From Candidatus Electrothrix communis (GTDB lineage: Bacteria; Desulfobacterota; Desulfobulbia; Desulfobulbales; Desulfobulbaceae): DNA of 64,000 nucleotides. The notes beneath the pieces were generated by a model. It saw only the letters and a program-made list of their open reading frames with translations. It was not told the origin of the DNA and ran no database searches. The DNA lies in the NCBI GenBank assembly GCA_030644725.1, contig CP130629.1, positions 1,357,572-1,421,571 on the forward strand, written 5' to 3'. Both the position numbers and the translations under genes were made by a program. Shown piece by piece: positions 53,219 to 62,255 of the stretch (position 1 is the stretch's first letter; each line of letters opens with the position of its first letter).

Positions 53219-53737
53219 ATGAAAACAACACCATACACCTGCGGCGTCCTAACCCTCAGCGATAAAGGAGCCAGGGGCGAACGGGAAGACACCTCCGGCC
53301 CCATGCTCCAACAACTGCTTACAGAACAGGGTTTCAGCGTAACAGCCTATCAGATTATTCCGGATCAACAGCTCCTCATTCAAGCCGTTCTGACAAACTG
53401 GGTGGATGTGAAAGGAATCGATTTAATCATCACCACCGGCGGTACAGGGGTCTCCCCCAGTGATCGGACACCAGAGGCCACCCGCCGGGTCATAGACCTG
53501 GAAATTCCCGGTATTGCAGAGGCCATGCGTCAAGCAAGCCTTGCCAAAACCAAGCAGGCCATCTGGTCACGGGGGATTGCCGGGATCCGCAAAGAATCGC
53601 TGATCATCAACCTGCCAGGCAGCGAGAAGGGAGCAAAAGAAAATATCGAGGCGGTTCTGCCCGCCCTTGCGCACGGATTATACAAGCTCAAAGGCGGGAC
53701 AGCTGATTGCGGACAGAAAACAGAGGGAGAGGGTTAG
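53219..53737 (+). CDS. MoaB/MogA-family molybdopterin adenylyltransferase
   Basis: 172 residues. VLTLSDKGARGEREDTSGPM (N-terminus), LIITTGGTGVSPSDRTPEAT (about 75-94) and IINLPGSEKGAKENIEAVLP (about 138-157) are the MoCF signature. It adenylates molybdopterin before metal insertion in molybdenum or tungsten cofactor synthesis. It is convergent with purM, overlapping by four bases at the stops. No other cofactor gene is next to it. Confidence 0.92.
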   Translation: MKTTPYTCGVLTLSDKGARGEREDTSGPMLQQLLTEQGFSVTAYQIIPDQQLLIQAVLTNWVDVKGIDLIITTGGTGVSPSDRTPEATRRVIDLEIPGIAEAMRQASLAKTKQAIWSRGIAGIRKESLIINLPGSEKGAKENIEAVLPALAHGLYKLKGGTADCGQKTEGEG

Positions 53738-54804
53738 TTCTCCTCAAGTCCGTTAATAACAACCTGCGGCTCACCTTCACGGGCAGCCAGGACCTCACCG
53801 ATCACAAAGGGCTCTTCCCCCATGGCCTTAAAATGCTGCATAACGGATTCAACATCCGCCTCATCAATCACCGCCATCATCCCGATACCCATATTAAAGG
53901 TCCGGTACATTTCCGCCTCAGGCACTTCGCCCTTTTCCTGAAGAAAGGCAAAGATCGGCGGTTTCTCCCAGCTGTCTTTATCAATCACGGCCCGGCAACC
54001 CTTGGGCAGGACCCTGGGTATATTATCAATAAACCCGCCGCCGGTATTATGCACCAAACTGTTGATAGGGTAACTGTTCAACACCCCGAGCACACTCTGT
54101 ACGTAAATCTTGGTCGGTTTAATCAGCTCTTCCCCGATAGTGCCGCCTAGCTCCGCAACCTCATCTTCCACGGTCAGCCCCAGATCCTCAAAAATAATTT
54201 TCCGGACCAGAGAAAAACCGTTAGAATGAAGACCGGATGAGGCAAGGCCGATGATTTTATCGCCGACCCGCACACTACTGCCGTCAATAATTTTATCGCG
54301 ATCAGCGATACCCACGGAAAAACCTGCCAGATCATAATCCCCAGGCTGATACAGGCCCGGCATCTCAGCGGTCTCTCCCCCGATCAAGGAGCACTGCGCC
54401 TGCTTACAGCCTTCTGCGATGCCCTTAACCACATCTGTGGCCTCATCAAGATCAAGGGAGGAACAAGAGAAATAATCGAGGAAAAACAACGGCTTTGCCC
54501 CGCTGACAATAATATCATTCACGCACATGGCCACCAAATCAATACCTATGGTGTCGTGCTTGTTGCAAAGTTGGGCAATTTTTAGTTTAGTGCCGACACC
54601 GTCTGTCGAGGCGATGAGCACTGGATCTTTGCAGTTTGCGTTACCGATACTAAACAGGCCGGAAAAGCCCCCGATATCATCAATAACAGTACGACTATGG
54701 GTGGCGGAGACGATTTTTTTAATGCGAGAGACAAAGGCGTTGCCCTTATCGATATCAACCCCGGCCTCACTATATTTTGATGCTGCTGTTTCGGATGCTG
54801 TCAT
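53734..54804 (-). CDS. purM: Phosphoribosylformylglycinamidine cyclo-ligase PurM
   Basis: From the ATG at 54804 it has 356 residues, as usual for PurM; a longer upstream frame is unrelated sequence. SDYSEAGVDIDKG-type N-terminus is here SKYSEAGVDIDKGNAFVSRI, with STDGVGTKLKIAQ, GIDLVAMCVNDIIVSGAKPL, GGETAEMPGLY and NTGGGFIDNIPRVLP following. The ATP-dependent enzyme closes the imidazole ring to make aminoimidazole ribonucleotide in purine synthesis. No other purine gene is in view. It is divergent from the DUF2065 gene. Confidence 0.97.
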   Translation of the reverse strand: MTASETAASKYSEAGVDIDKGNAFVSRIKKIVSATHSRTVIDDIGGFSGLFSIGNANCKDPVLIASTDGVGTKLKIAQLCNKHDTIGIDLVAMCVNDIIVSGAKPLFFLDYFSCSSLDLDEATDVVKGIAEGCKQAQCSLIGGETAEMPGLYQPGDYDLAGFSVGIADRDKIIDGSSVRVGDKIIGLASSGLHSNGFSLVRKIIFEDLGLTVEDEVAELGGTIGEELIKPTKIYVQSVLGVLNSYPINSLVHNTGGGFIDNIPRVLPKGCRAVIDKDSWEKPPIFAFLQEKGEVPEAEMYRTFNMGIGMMAVIDEADVESVMQHFKAMGEEPFVIGEVLAAREGEPQVVINGLEEN

Positions 54805-54994
54805 TGTCTTATTTATACATAAAGTTGAAAGCAGCCCCGGAGCAATATCCGGCTGTCGAGCCAGAAAATCCTTCAGTTGTTCAACAGTCCGGGCTGCCGG
54901 ATAATACGAGAATATTACTTTTTTACTGTTGATTGTCAATATGTTTGTATGATGATTGCAACAGTGGATTCCATTTGGTATAGGAGGGTTGCCC

Positions 54995-55195
54995 ATGAAG
55001 ACATTTATTACCCTAATCGGCTTGGTCCTGATTTTTGAAGGACTGCCCTATGTTGCCTCCCCAGAGGCCATGCAGCGCTGGCTCAAGCAAATTATAAGCA
55101 TGCCGCCGAGCAGCCTGAGAAGCACAGGAATCGTGGCTATGTCTATCGGCTTTTTCCTTTGTTATATCGGGCAGCGGTCTGGCCTGCTGGGATGA
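54995..55195 (+). CDS. DUF2065 (YjeT-like) small membrane protein
   Basis: 66 residues from the ATG at 54995 with AGGAGG seven bases upstream, which rules out the longer frame. It has two membrane helices (TLIGLVLIFEGLPYVASP and TGIVAMSIGFFLCYIGQRSG) and the LIFEGLPYVASPEAMQRWLK segment typical of DUF2065. The function is unknown; the E. coli homologue sits near hflC. It is followed by a dispersed repeat and mgtE. Confidence 0.85.
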   Translation: MKTFITLIGLVLIFEGLPYVASPEAMQRWLKQIISMPPSSLRSTGIVAMSIGFFLCYIGQRSGLLG

Positions 55196-55214
55196 AAACA
55201 ACAGCATTTCTTTT

Positions 55215-55299
55215 GTAGGGGCAGGCCCCTGTGCCTGCCCGTTAATAATGCACGGTAATGCACGGAACATACAGGGCGAACACAGGGGTTTACCCCTAC
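55215..55299. repeat. Dispersed palindromic repeat family 1, copy C
   Basis: Starts GTAGGGGCAGGCCCCTGTGC and ends TTTACCCCTAC, with GGGCGAACACAGG inside. It is the largest copy. It sits right before mgtE, and its end is in frame with the start of mgtE only by chance. Confidence 0.85.
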
Positions 55300-55322
55300 G
55301 CCCTCCAGCTGAGGTGAATTGT

Positions 55323-56705
55323 ATGGAAAAGACAGCAAAACGTGAAATGATCGGCTTTGAAGGTAAGGTGCTCCTTGATACCTTGCGCCGTCTCCACCGT
55401 AAAGGAGCAACAGAGAATCTTCTCAAGCTGATCTTGAAAACACATCCGGCCGACCTGGCCTGGGTTTTTCGTTCCCTCCCCCCGGCTGACCGCAAAAAAA
55501 TCTTCGAGATCATCGCCAGCACCGAGCTGGTGGCGGATTTCTTCAGTGAGCTGGATGATGCCATCATTGTTGAGCTAGCAGAAGACCTCACCCCTGTTTT
55601 TCTGGCTGAAGTCATCAGCAAGATGGCCCCTGATGATGCGGCTGATCTGCTGGAAGTCATCCCGGATGCGCTGGCCACAGACGTTCGGACGCACATGGCG
55701 CGGGATGACCGTGACGAGCTTGAGGAACTGCTCAAGTACGACCCGGAAACAGCGGGCGGAATTATGTCCCCGGACTTCATGTACCTGGATGAAGAGCTGA
55801 CCGTAGAAAAGGCCATCAGCAAGGTCCAGAAACGCAGCGAAGATAAGGAGATGGTCTTTTATCTCTATATCACCCACGGCGACGGCCACCTGACCGGGGT
55901 GCTCTCCCTGCGGGAACTGCTCCTCCATCCCATGCATCGGCAGCTGAAAAACATCATGAACCCCAGGGTCATATCCGTGACCACGGATATGGATCAAGGA
56001 GAGGTGGCCCATATTGTCTCCCAATATAACCTGTTAGCCATCCCGGTTGTTGATGCGACCTTTAAGCTGATCGGTATTGTCACTGTGGATGATGTTATTG
56101 ACGTTATCCGAGAAGAAGCCACGGAAGACTTTTTTCAGATGGCCGGGGCTGGTAAGGATAACGAGATCCTACTCAAGCCTTTGCACCAAAAGATTATCCT
56201 CCGCGCTCCCTGGCTATTCGCCTCCTGGATCGGCGGCATAACGGCCATGTTCATCATTAACGGATTCCAGCATGAGTTACAGAAGGTGCTGGCCCTGGCC
56301 TCCTTTATCCCCATCATCGCTGGCATGGGCGGCAATATCGCCACCCAGTCCAGTACCATTGTGGTCCGGGGTATGGCCACCGGCAGGGTCAATATGCCCC
56401 AGTTCTTCCATCTTGTCGGGCGGGAGACCTTGGTCGGTGTTGTTCTAGGCTTTATCTTCGGTATCCTCCTAGGCGTAACAGCCTCATTTAAATATCCTGA
56501 GTCTGCCTACCTCGGCGTGGTGGTGGGACTCTCGGTCTGCGCGGTTATGATTATGGCGGCCAGCCTGGGGACAATCATCCCCATGCTTCTCAAACGCTTT
56601 CATATTGATGCGGCCATTGCCACCGGCCCCTTTATCACCACCTCTATTGATGTTCTCGGTATCAGTCTGTACTTTTACGTTGCAAAATATATGCTGAATA
56701 TTTAA
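55323..56705 (+). CDS. mgtE: Magnesium transporter MgtE
   Basis: 460 residues from the ATG at 55323 (GAGGTG upstream); a longer frame would begin inside the dispersed repeat and is rejected. The N-terminal MgtE_N helical domain (about 20-125) is followed by two CBS domains (about 130-250, MYLDEELTVEKAISKVQKRS and IPVVDATFKLIGIVTVDDVI) and five membrane helices (from about 275, LHQKIILRAPWLFASWIGGI, and GGNIATQSSTIVVRGMATG). CBS and N domains sense Mg2+ and gate the pore. The HtrA-like gene starts two bases after its stop, so they are co-transcribed. Confidence 0.96.
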   Translation: MEKTAKREMIGFEGKVLLDTLRRLHRKGATENLLKLILKTHPADLAWVFRSLPPADRKKIFEIIASTELVADFFSELDDAIIVELAEDLTPVFLAEVISKMAPDDAADLLEVIPDALATDVRTHMARDDRDELEELLKYDPETAGGIMSPDFMYLDEELTVEKAISKVQKRSEDKEMVFYLYITHGDGHLTGVLSLRELLLHPMHRQLKNIMNPRVISVTTDMDQGEVAHIVSQYNLLAIPVVDATFKLIGIVTVDDVIDVIREEATEDFFQMAGAGKDNEILLKPLHQKIILRAPWLFASWIGGITAMFIINGFQHELQKVLALASFIPIIAGMGGNIATQSSTIVVRGMATGRVNMPQFFHLVGRETLVGVVLGFIFGILLGVTASFKYPESAYLGVVVGLSVCAVMIMAASLGTIIPMLLKRFHIDAAIATGPFITTSIDVLGISLYFYVAKYMLNI

Positions 56706-56707
56706 CC

Positions 56708-57832
56708 ATGCGCTCTTTTCGATCCCCCTTTCGTGGCAAAAATCCCTTTATCCTGCTGCTTATTGCTGCGGTTCTCTATCTCCTCTTTCACACTCTGAAT
56801 CCGGAAATCGCCCGCCTTGGTCGGCTCGACCGCGATGCCGAGCCCAAACCGATCACGGCCCGGGGCGACCTGGCTGATGATGAAAAAAATACCATTGCCG
56901 TGTTCCGGGAGGCCTCGCCCTCAGTGGTTTATATCACCACCATTGAGCTGCAACGCAATCTTTTCACCCTGAATGTCTACGAGATCCCCAAGGGGACCGG
57001 GTCCGGCTTTATCTGGGATAAAGAAGGCCGGATTGTCACTAATTTTCATGTCATTGCCGATGCCAGTCGCATCGAAGTGACCCTGGCTGATCACACCACT
57101 TGGAAGGCCGCTTTAGTCGGGGCTGCCCCGGACCGCGACCTGGCCGTGCTCCGAATCTCCGCACCTGCGGATAAACTGCGGCCCATCATGGTCGGTGAAT
57201 CCGAAGACCTGCTGGTGGGGCAAAAGGTCTTTGCCATCGGCAACCCCTTTGGCTTGGATCAAACCCTGACCACCGGGGTGGTCAGCGCCCTAGGACGAGA
57301 GATCAAATCCGTCACCGGTCGCACGATTCGTAACGTCATTCAGACCGATGCAGCCATTAATCCGGGCAACTCCGGCGGCCCCCTGCTGGACAGCGCCGGT
57401 CGCCTGATCGGGGTCAACACCATGATCTACAGCCCGTCCGGGGCAAGCTCCGGGGTCGGCTTTGCCGTACCGGCTCATGAGGTCAATCGGGTGGTACCCC
57501 AGATTATCCGTCACGGCAAGATGTTCCGGCCTGGGCTGGGCATCAGCATTGCCCCGGAAAGCGTGGTTCGGGACCTAAACCTGGAAGGTATCCTGATCCT
57601 CAACGTGGCTTCTGGTTCCTCAGCAGAAAAGGCTGGTCTACGCGGAACGAAACAGGTCTGGGGCGGCCTGATCCTAGGCGATATCATCCTCGGGATCAAC
57701 GGGGTTCGAATTAAAGACTATAACCAGCTCCGGGATGCTGTGGAAAAATACAAAGTGGGAGATTCGGTAACATTGACCCTGCTGCGGGATAATCACCAGG
57801 TTGATATTGATGTTGCTCTTGAGGCAATCTGA
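56708..57832 (+). CDS. HtrA/DegS-like serine protease with one PDZ domain
   Basis: 374 residues. A single N-terminal membrane anchor (NPFILLLIAAVLYLLFHTLN, about 12-31) and no second PDZ make it DegS-like. The triad is His in IVTNFHVIADAS, Asp in APDRDLAVLRI and Ser in NPGNSGGPLLDS; the PDZ domain (about 270-370) ends at VTLTLLRDNHQVDIDVAL. Such proteases sense misfolded envelope proteins. Two bases separate it from mgtE, and the Cache/PAS sensor follows 27 bases later, suggesting a co-transcribed envelope/ion-stress group. Confidence 0.93.
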   Translation: MRSFRSPFRGKNPFILLLIAAVLYLLFHTLNPEIARLGRLDRDAEPKPITARGDLADDEKNTIAVFREASPSVVYITTIELQRNLFTLNVYEIPKGTGSGFIWDKEGRIVTNFHVIADASRIEVTLADHTTWKAALVGAAPDRDLAVLRISAPADKLRPIMVGESEDLLVGQKVFAIGNPFGLDQTLTTGVVSALGREIKSVTGRTIRNVIQTDAAINPGNSGGPLLDSAGRLIGVNTMIYSPSGASSGVGFAVPAHEVNRVVPQIIRHGKMFRPGLGISIAPESVVRDLNLEGILILNVASGSSAEKAGLRGTKQVWGGLILGDIILGINGVRIKDYNQLRDAVEKYKVGDSVTLTLLRDNHQVDIDVALEAI

Positions 57833-57859
57833 GAAAACCACACTACCACAGACATCATC

Positions 57860-60118
57860 ATGAAAATACAAAATAAAGCATCGTTGATCATGATGGCGTT
57901 CGGTGCAACGCTGGTGGCACTGCTTTCCCTAACCTACGAACTCCTCAGCCACCGCACAATTATCGACGGAGAGCTGAGCAACCTCAAAAACATCTCGGAC
58001 GAAATTGCTCAGCATATCAACTCGCACCTCAAAGAAAAAGCAAACATCGCTCTCACCCTTTCCTCAGCCCCTCTGATCACAACAACGCTCCGCAAAAGCA
58101 ATGCGGAATTCTCCGTTTTACAGGAACTGGAGCGCAAAAGCATAATTGCCGAACGCAATGAACACTGGATAAAGACAAAAAACTCTGATGATCCCTTTAT
58201 CCAGGCCCATATGAGCACCCCGGCTGCACAGTATCTCAAAAAACAGCAGGAACTCCTCCCGGCAACTTACGGTGAAATTTTTCTCACTAATGCCTATGGC
58301 GTCATGATTGCCACAACGGGCAAACTGACCACCCTTGCTCATGCCCATAAATACTGGTGGAAAAACGGCTTTCATGATGGGCGCGGAAAAATCTTCCTTG
58401 ATGATCGAGGTTTTGATACCAGTGTTCAGGGCTATGTTCTGGGCGTGGTTATCCCGATCAAGGACGGAGATCAGATCATCGGCATCCTGAAATGCAATAT
58501 CAATATTTCAGGGCCGTTGACCGATGTCATTCAAAAATTTTCCCAACGCAATCTGGGACGAATCATGGTTGTGCGGACAGGAGGACTTATTGTCAGAGAA
58601 GAAGGGATAACGCCGCTTTCCACAAAGGTGGCGGATCAAATTATCTCTTTATTGCAAAGCGACACAAAGGGCATAAACGGCGGCGCAACCGTTACAAACG
58701 GAGGTGAAAATCAGCTCGTGGCCTTTTCTCCTGTTACGATGACTCAGGGGTCGGAAAAAATCGGTTTCGGAGGAAGCAAAGCATCCATTGATCACCTCAA
58801 AGGAAACAAAGGTGAATCCTGGTATATTATCATCTCTCTCAGCGAAAAAAAGGTGCTGGCCGCATCACACAAGGCGACCCTCAACATACTTTTCTTCGGC
58901 GCTATCTTTACCCTGTTAACCGCTCTTGTTGCGCTCATGCTGGGCAGGTTAATCGCCAAGCCCATTGTTGAACTGGCTGCCACAGCTGAATTCATCGGTA
59001 ACGGCAATCTTCATGCCAGAGCAGATATAACCTTAAACGATGAAATCGGTTCGTTGGCCCAATCATTGAACAAAATGGTTGAACGCATCACAAGCATTAC
59101 TGTTTCCCGCGATAAACTCACAGAAGAAATTGAACATCGTAAGGAGGTTGAAAAAAAACTGAGCCAATTCAAGCTCACCCTGGATCAAACCCTGGATTGT
59201 GTTTTTATGTTCGCTCCAGATACGCTGAAATTTTCTTATGTCAACCAGGGCGCTGTCAATCAAACAGGTTTTACCCAGGAAGAATTATCCAACATGACCC
59301 CTCTTGATATCAAACCAGAATTTACTGAGAAGGATTTTCGACACCTGCTGGAACCCTTGCATGACGGCAGCAAAAAATCAGATATCTTCCAGACAGAGCA
59401 TCAACATAAAAACGGTACTCGTATTCCTGTTGAAATCCTCCTGCAATTCGTGCGGCCGCCCGGAGAAGAAAACGGTTGTTTTCTCGCCATAGTACGTGAC
59501 ATTACAGAACGTAAAAATTCCCGTCAACGCCTGAAAAAAGTGTTGGATACCGTAGACGCCATGATTTATGTGGCGGATATAGACACCTATGAAATACTTC
59601 ATACGAACAGATACGTTAAAAAACATTTCGGGAATATTGTCGGAAAAAAATGCTGGGAAGCCATTCAAGGGCAAAAAGGCCCCTGCCCTTTCTGCAAGTA
59701 TCAACGCATTTGCGAGAACGGCATACTTCGACCCGAAGCACATGTCTGGCAAATACAAAACCGCAGAAACGGTGAATGGTACGAATGCCGTGACCAAGGC
59801 ATACAGTGGGTGGACGGACGCACTGCTCGAATACAGGTCGCAACTAATATAAGCGAACGAAAAAAAATCGAAAAGGAACGTGAAAAACTGATTAACGAAT
59901 TGCAATCGGCTCTCTCAGAAATCAAAGTATTGCGCGGGATCCTCCCGATCTGTTCATTTTGTAAAAATATCAGAAATGATGAGGGTTATTACGAGCAGAT
60001 CGAAGCTTATATCCACAAACATTCCGGTGTTGATTTCAGTCATACTGTCTGTCCGATCTGCATGAAGAAGCATTACCCGGAAGAATACAAGATGATTTTT
60101 CAAAAAAATGATACATGA
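57860..60118 (+). CDS. Cache-HAMP-PAS sensor protein with Cys-rich C-terminus, no kinase domain
   Basis: 752 residues. One membrane helix near 10-30, a periplasmic dCache-like domain (about 35-330), a second helix (ILFFGAIFTLLTALVALMLG, about 345-364), HAMP (about 365-415), a PAS domain (about 430-555, FAPDTLKFSYVNQGAVNQTG), a second PAS-like domain (about 560-680) and a tail with ILPICSFCKNIRNDEG and HTVCPICMKKHYPEE, two CxxC pairs probably binding zinc. There is no His-kinase, GGDEF or methyl-accepting domain, so output must be by protein contact. The antiporter gene overlaps its last 11 bases. Confidence 0.88.
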   Translation: MKIQNKASLIMMAFGATLVALLSLTYELLSHRTIIDGELSNLKNISDEIAQHINSHLKEKANIALTLSSAPLITTTLRKSNAEFSVLQELERKSIIAERNEHWIKTKNSDDPFIQAHMSTPAAQYLKKQQELLPATYGEIFLTNAYGVMIATTGKLTTLAHAHKYWWKNGFHDGRGKIFLDDRGFDTSVQGYVLGVVIPIKDGDQIIGILKCNINISGPLTDVIQKFSQRNLGRIMVVRTGGLIVREEGITPLSTKVADQIISLLQSDTKGINGGATVTNGGENQLVAFSPVTMTQGSEKIGFGGSKASIDHLKGNKGESWYIIISLSEKKVLAASHKATLNILFFGAIFTLLTALVALMLGRLIAKPIVELAATAEFIGNGNLHARADITLNDEIGSLAQSLNKMVERITSITVSRDKLTEEIEHRKEVEKKLSQFKLTLDQTLDCVFMFAPDTLKFSYVNQGAVNQTGFTQEELSNMTPLDIKPEFTEKDFRHLLEPLHDGSKKSDIFQTEHQHKNGTRIPVEILLQFVRPPGEENGCFLAIVRDITERKNSRQRLKKVLDTVDAMIYVADIDTYEILHTNRYVKKHFGNIVGKKCWEAIQGQKGPCPFCKYQRICENGILRPEAHVWQIQNRRNGEWYECRDQGIQWVDGRTARIQVATNISERKKIEKEREKLINELQSALSEIKVLRGILPICSFCKNIRNDEGYYEQIEAYIHKHSGVDFSHTVCPICMKKHYPEEYKMIFQKNDT

Positions 60119-62255
60119 CGCCACGTTCGGCATAGCTGTTCTGCTCGGAACCGGGCTTGCTATTGCCAAATTTGCTCAAATGCTGCGCCTGCCTTCGGTA
60201 ACTGGTTTCATTCTCGCCGGGCTACTTTTGGGCGAATCCGGCCTAGGCATTATTACTGTTGACCTGCTGGGCCATCAGCTGGACCACTTTACCAGTATCG
60301 CCCTGATGCTGATCGCTTTCGGCATTGGCGAACATGTGGAGCTGCGCCGTCTTGACGGTATGGGCCGCGATGTTGCCTATATTACCACCTTTCAGGCAGT
60401 GATCGGCTTTACCCTGGTCATGCTAGTCATCCTGCAGATGACCTGGCTCTTTTCCGATGCAGAAACAATAACCCGGCATCAGCTCATTCTCTCTCTGCTT
60501 TTGGGAGCTATTTCCGTGGCCACCGCACCTGCCACCACCCTGCATGTGGTTCGTGAACTCGGTGCCCGAGGCCCCATGACCTCCACCCTGATGGCCGTGG
60601 TTGCAGCGACCGATGCCATCGCCATCATGCTCTTCGGCATAGCAGTTTCCACAGCGCACAACTTGGCAAGCACGGACGGCCTCTCGATTGCTTCCATTCT
60701 TTTTTGTTTTTACGAAATCGGCGGTTCCTTGCTCGTTGGTGTCCTCACCGGTCTTCTTATCGACAAGGTCTTGGACAAGCTCCATAATAACGGGGAAATG
60801 CTCACTGCCGGACTGGCCTTGCTCCTCCTTTGCGGCGAACTGACCCGTCAGCTTCATCTCTCCTCCCTGCTGGCGGGCATGATGGCAGGTTTTGTGATGA
60901 TCAACCGTGCTGAACGGGATGTCCGTCTTTTTCGCGTCATAAACGGCTTTGAGCCACCTATCTATGTCCTCTTTTTCACCTTGGCCGGAGTCCATCTGGA
61001 TCTCTCCGCCCTTAAGCTGGCCGGTTGGGTGGGGCTGGCCTATTTTATCGCGAGAATCATAGGTAAATACTTTGGCAGCTGGATCGGTGCCTCTCTCTCC
61101 GGTGCCAATAAAGACGTACGCAATTTCCTCGGTCTTGCTCTTATCCCTCAGGCCGGTGTGGCTATCGGCTTTGTCTTCATGGTGAGCACAGACCCAAAGC
61201 TTGCCGACTGGGCGACCACTATCACCCCGGTGGTGCTGGCCGGGGTTGTTCTTTCCGAGCTCTGCGGCCCCCTGCTGGTTCGTATGACCATGGAAAAGGC
61301 TGGGGAAATTAACCAGGAGCTCGAACGAAAACAGCCCGGATCTGCCCTGTCCCGTCTTTTAAGCTTCAGCTCAAGGGCTTCTCATGGGAGCAGCCCTGCC
61401 CTGGAACCGTGGACAAAGGGCGAAATGCAAGCACCTGCCTCACCGGTCGGAATGGTGGTGGTGGGCACGTACCATTTTGCTACGGCCAGAGCCTTGGCCA
61501 GAGTAGCGACAATCCTGGCCCACCATTTTGATGCACTTCCTTTGGCCGTGCGAGTGCATAAAAAAGAGGAAGACAAACTGAGCGAGGAAGAACGTCAGGA
61601 TCTCTTTCTCCCGGAAACCGATGAGGCGTCGCAGCTGGGCTATCCCATACACACCGAGGTTCTTTATGATAAACGGGCCTCGGCGATCATCGCGACAACC
61701 GAAAAACATAAGGCCAAGGCCTTGGTTCTGGGCTATCCCATCAGCAGAGATCCCCTAAAGTTCCAGAAAATACTTGATCCGGTGGCATCAGCTGTCAGCT
61801 GCCCGGTGGTTGCTGTTCGCTTTGTCGGGACAATGACCTGGGAGCGCATCCTGATTCCCTTTATCCAACCTGAAGAGTTGGAAGATCTGCTGCCGATTAT
61901 CGAGGCCATGATCACCTCCTGCCATCCCCAACTAACCTTCCAGCACCTCCTCTTTGCCGACAGCACCCGTGACGAAATACGGGCCCGTGAAAAAGAGCTG
62001 GAGAGCTGGGCAAACTCAACAGTCTATGATGCCGACGCAATCCGCTGTCTTGCCGAGGCCTCGGAATCCCGGCTGGAATCAATCCTCAGAGAAGCCCGCC
62101 ACCATGATTTGATCATTATGACGGCTTCCCAACTTAAGGGGACGAAACGGAGAGTCTTCGGCTCCTTAGCCAATGTGGTGGTGGAGAACTGCAGGAACCC
62201 GGTCTTTGTTGTCTACTCCGGAAGGACAAAAGAATCTCCAGAGGCCTCCTCATGA
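60108..62255 (+). CDS. CPA2-type cation:proton antiporter with universal stress protein domains
   Basis: 715 residues. The first 395 residues have about twelve membrane helices, with RLPSVTGFILAGLLLGESGL and the exchange-site region VTAPATTLHVVRELGARGPM, as in Kef/Nha-type exchangers. After a linker (about 400-440) come two universal stress protein-like domains (about 440-570 and 580-710, ending VVENCRNPVFVVYS). It probably exchanges Na+ or K+ for protons under control of nucleotide binding in the cytoplasmic domains. The start overlaps the sensor gene by 11 bases, indicating coupling to the sensor. Confidence 0.88.
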   Translation: MIHDATFGIAVLLGTGLAIAKFAQMLRLPSVTGFILAGLLLGESGLGIITVDLLGHQLDHFTSIALMLIAFGIGEHVELRRLDGMGRDVAYITTFQAVIGFTLVMLVILQMTWLFSDAETITRHQLILSLLLGAISVATAPATTLHVVRELGARGPMTSTLMAVVAATDAIAIMLFGIAVSTAHNLASTDGLSIASILFCFYEIGGSLLVGVLTGLLIDKVLDKLHNNGEMLTAGLALLLLCGELTRQLHLSSLLAGMMAGFVMINRAERDVRLFRVINGFEPPIYVLFFTLAGVHLDLSALKLAGWVGLAYFIARIIGKYFGSWIGASLSGANKDVRNFLGLALIPQAGVAIGFVFMVSTDPKLADWATTITPVVLAGVVLSELCGPLLVRMTMEKAGEINQELERKQPGSALSRLLSFSSRASHGSSPALEPWTKGEMQAPASPVGMVVVGTYHFATARALARVATILAHHFDALPLAVRVHKKEEDKLSEEERQDLFLPETDEASQLGYPIHTEVLYDKRASAIIATTEKHKAKALVLGYPISRDPLKFQKILDPVASAVSCPVVAVRFVGTMTWERILIPFIQPEELEDLLPIIEAMITSCHPQLTFQHLLFADSTRDEIRAREKELESWANSTVYDADAIRCLAEASESRLESILREARHHDLIIMTASQLKGTKRRVFGSLANVVVENCRNPVFVVYSGRTKESPEASS

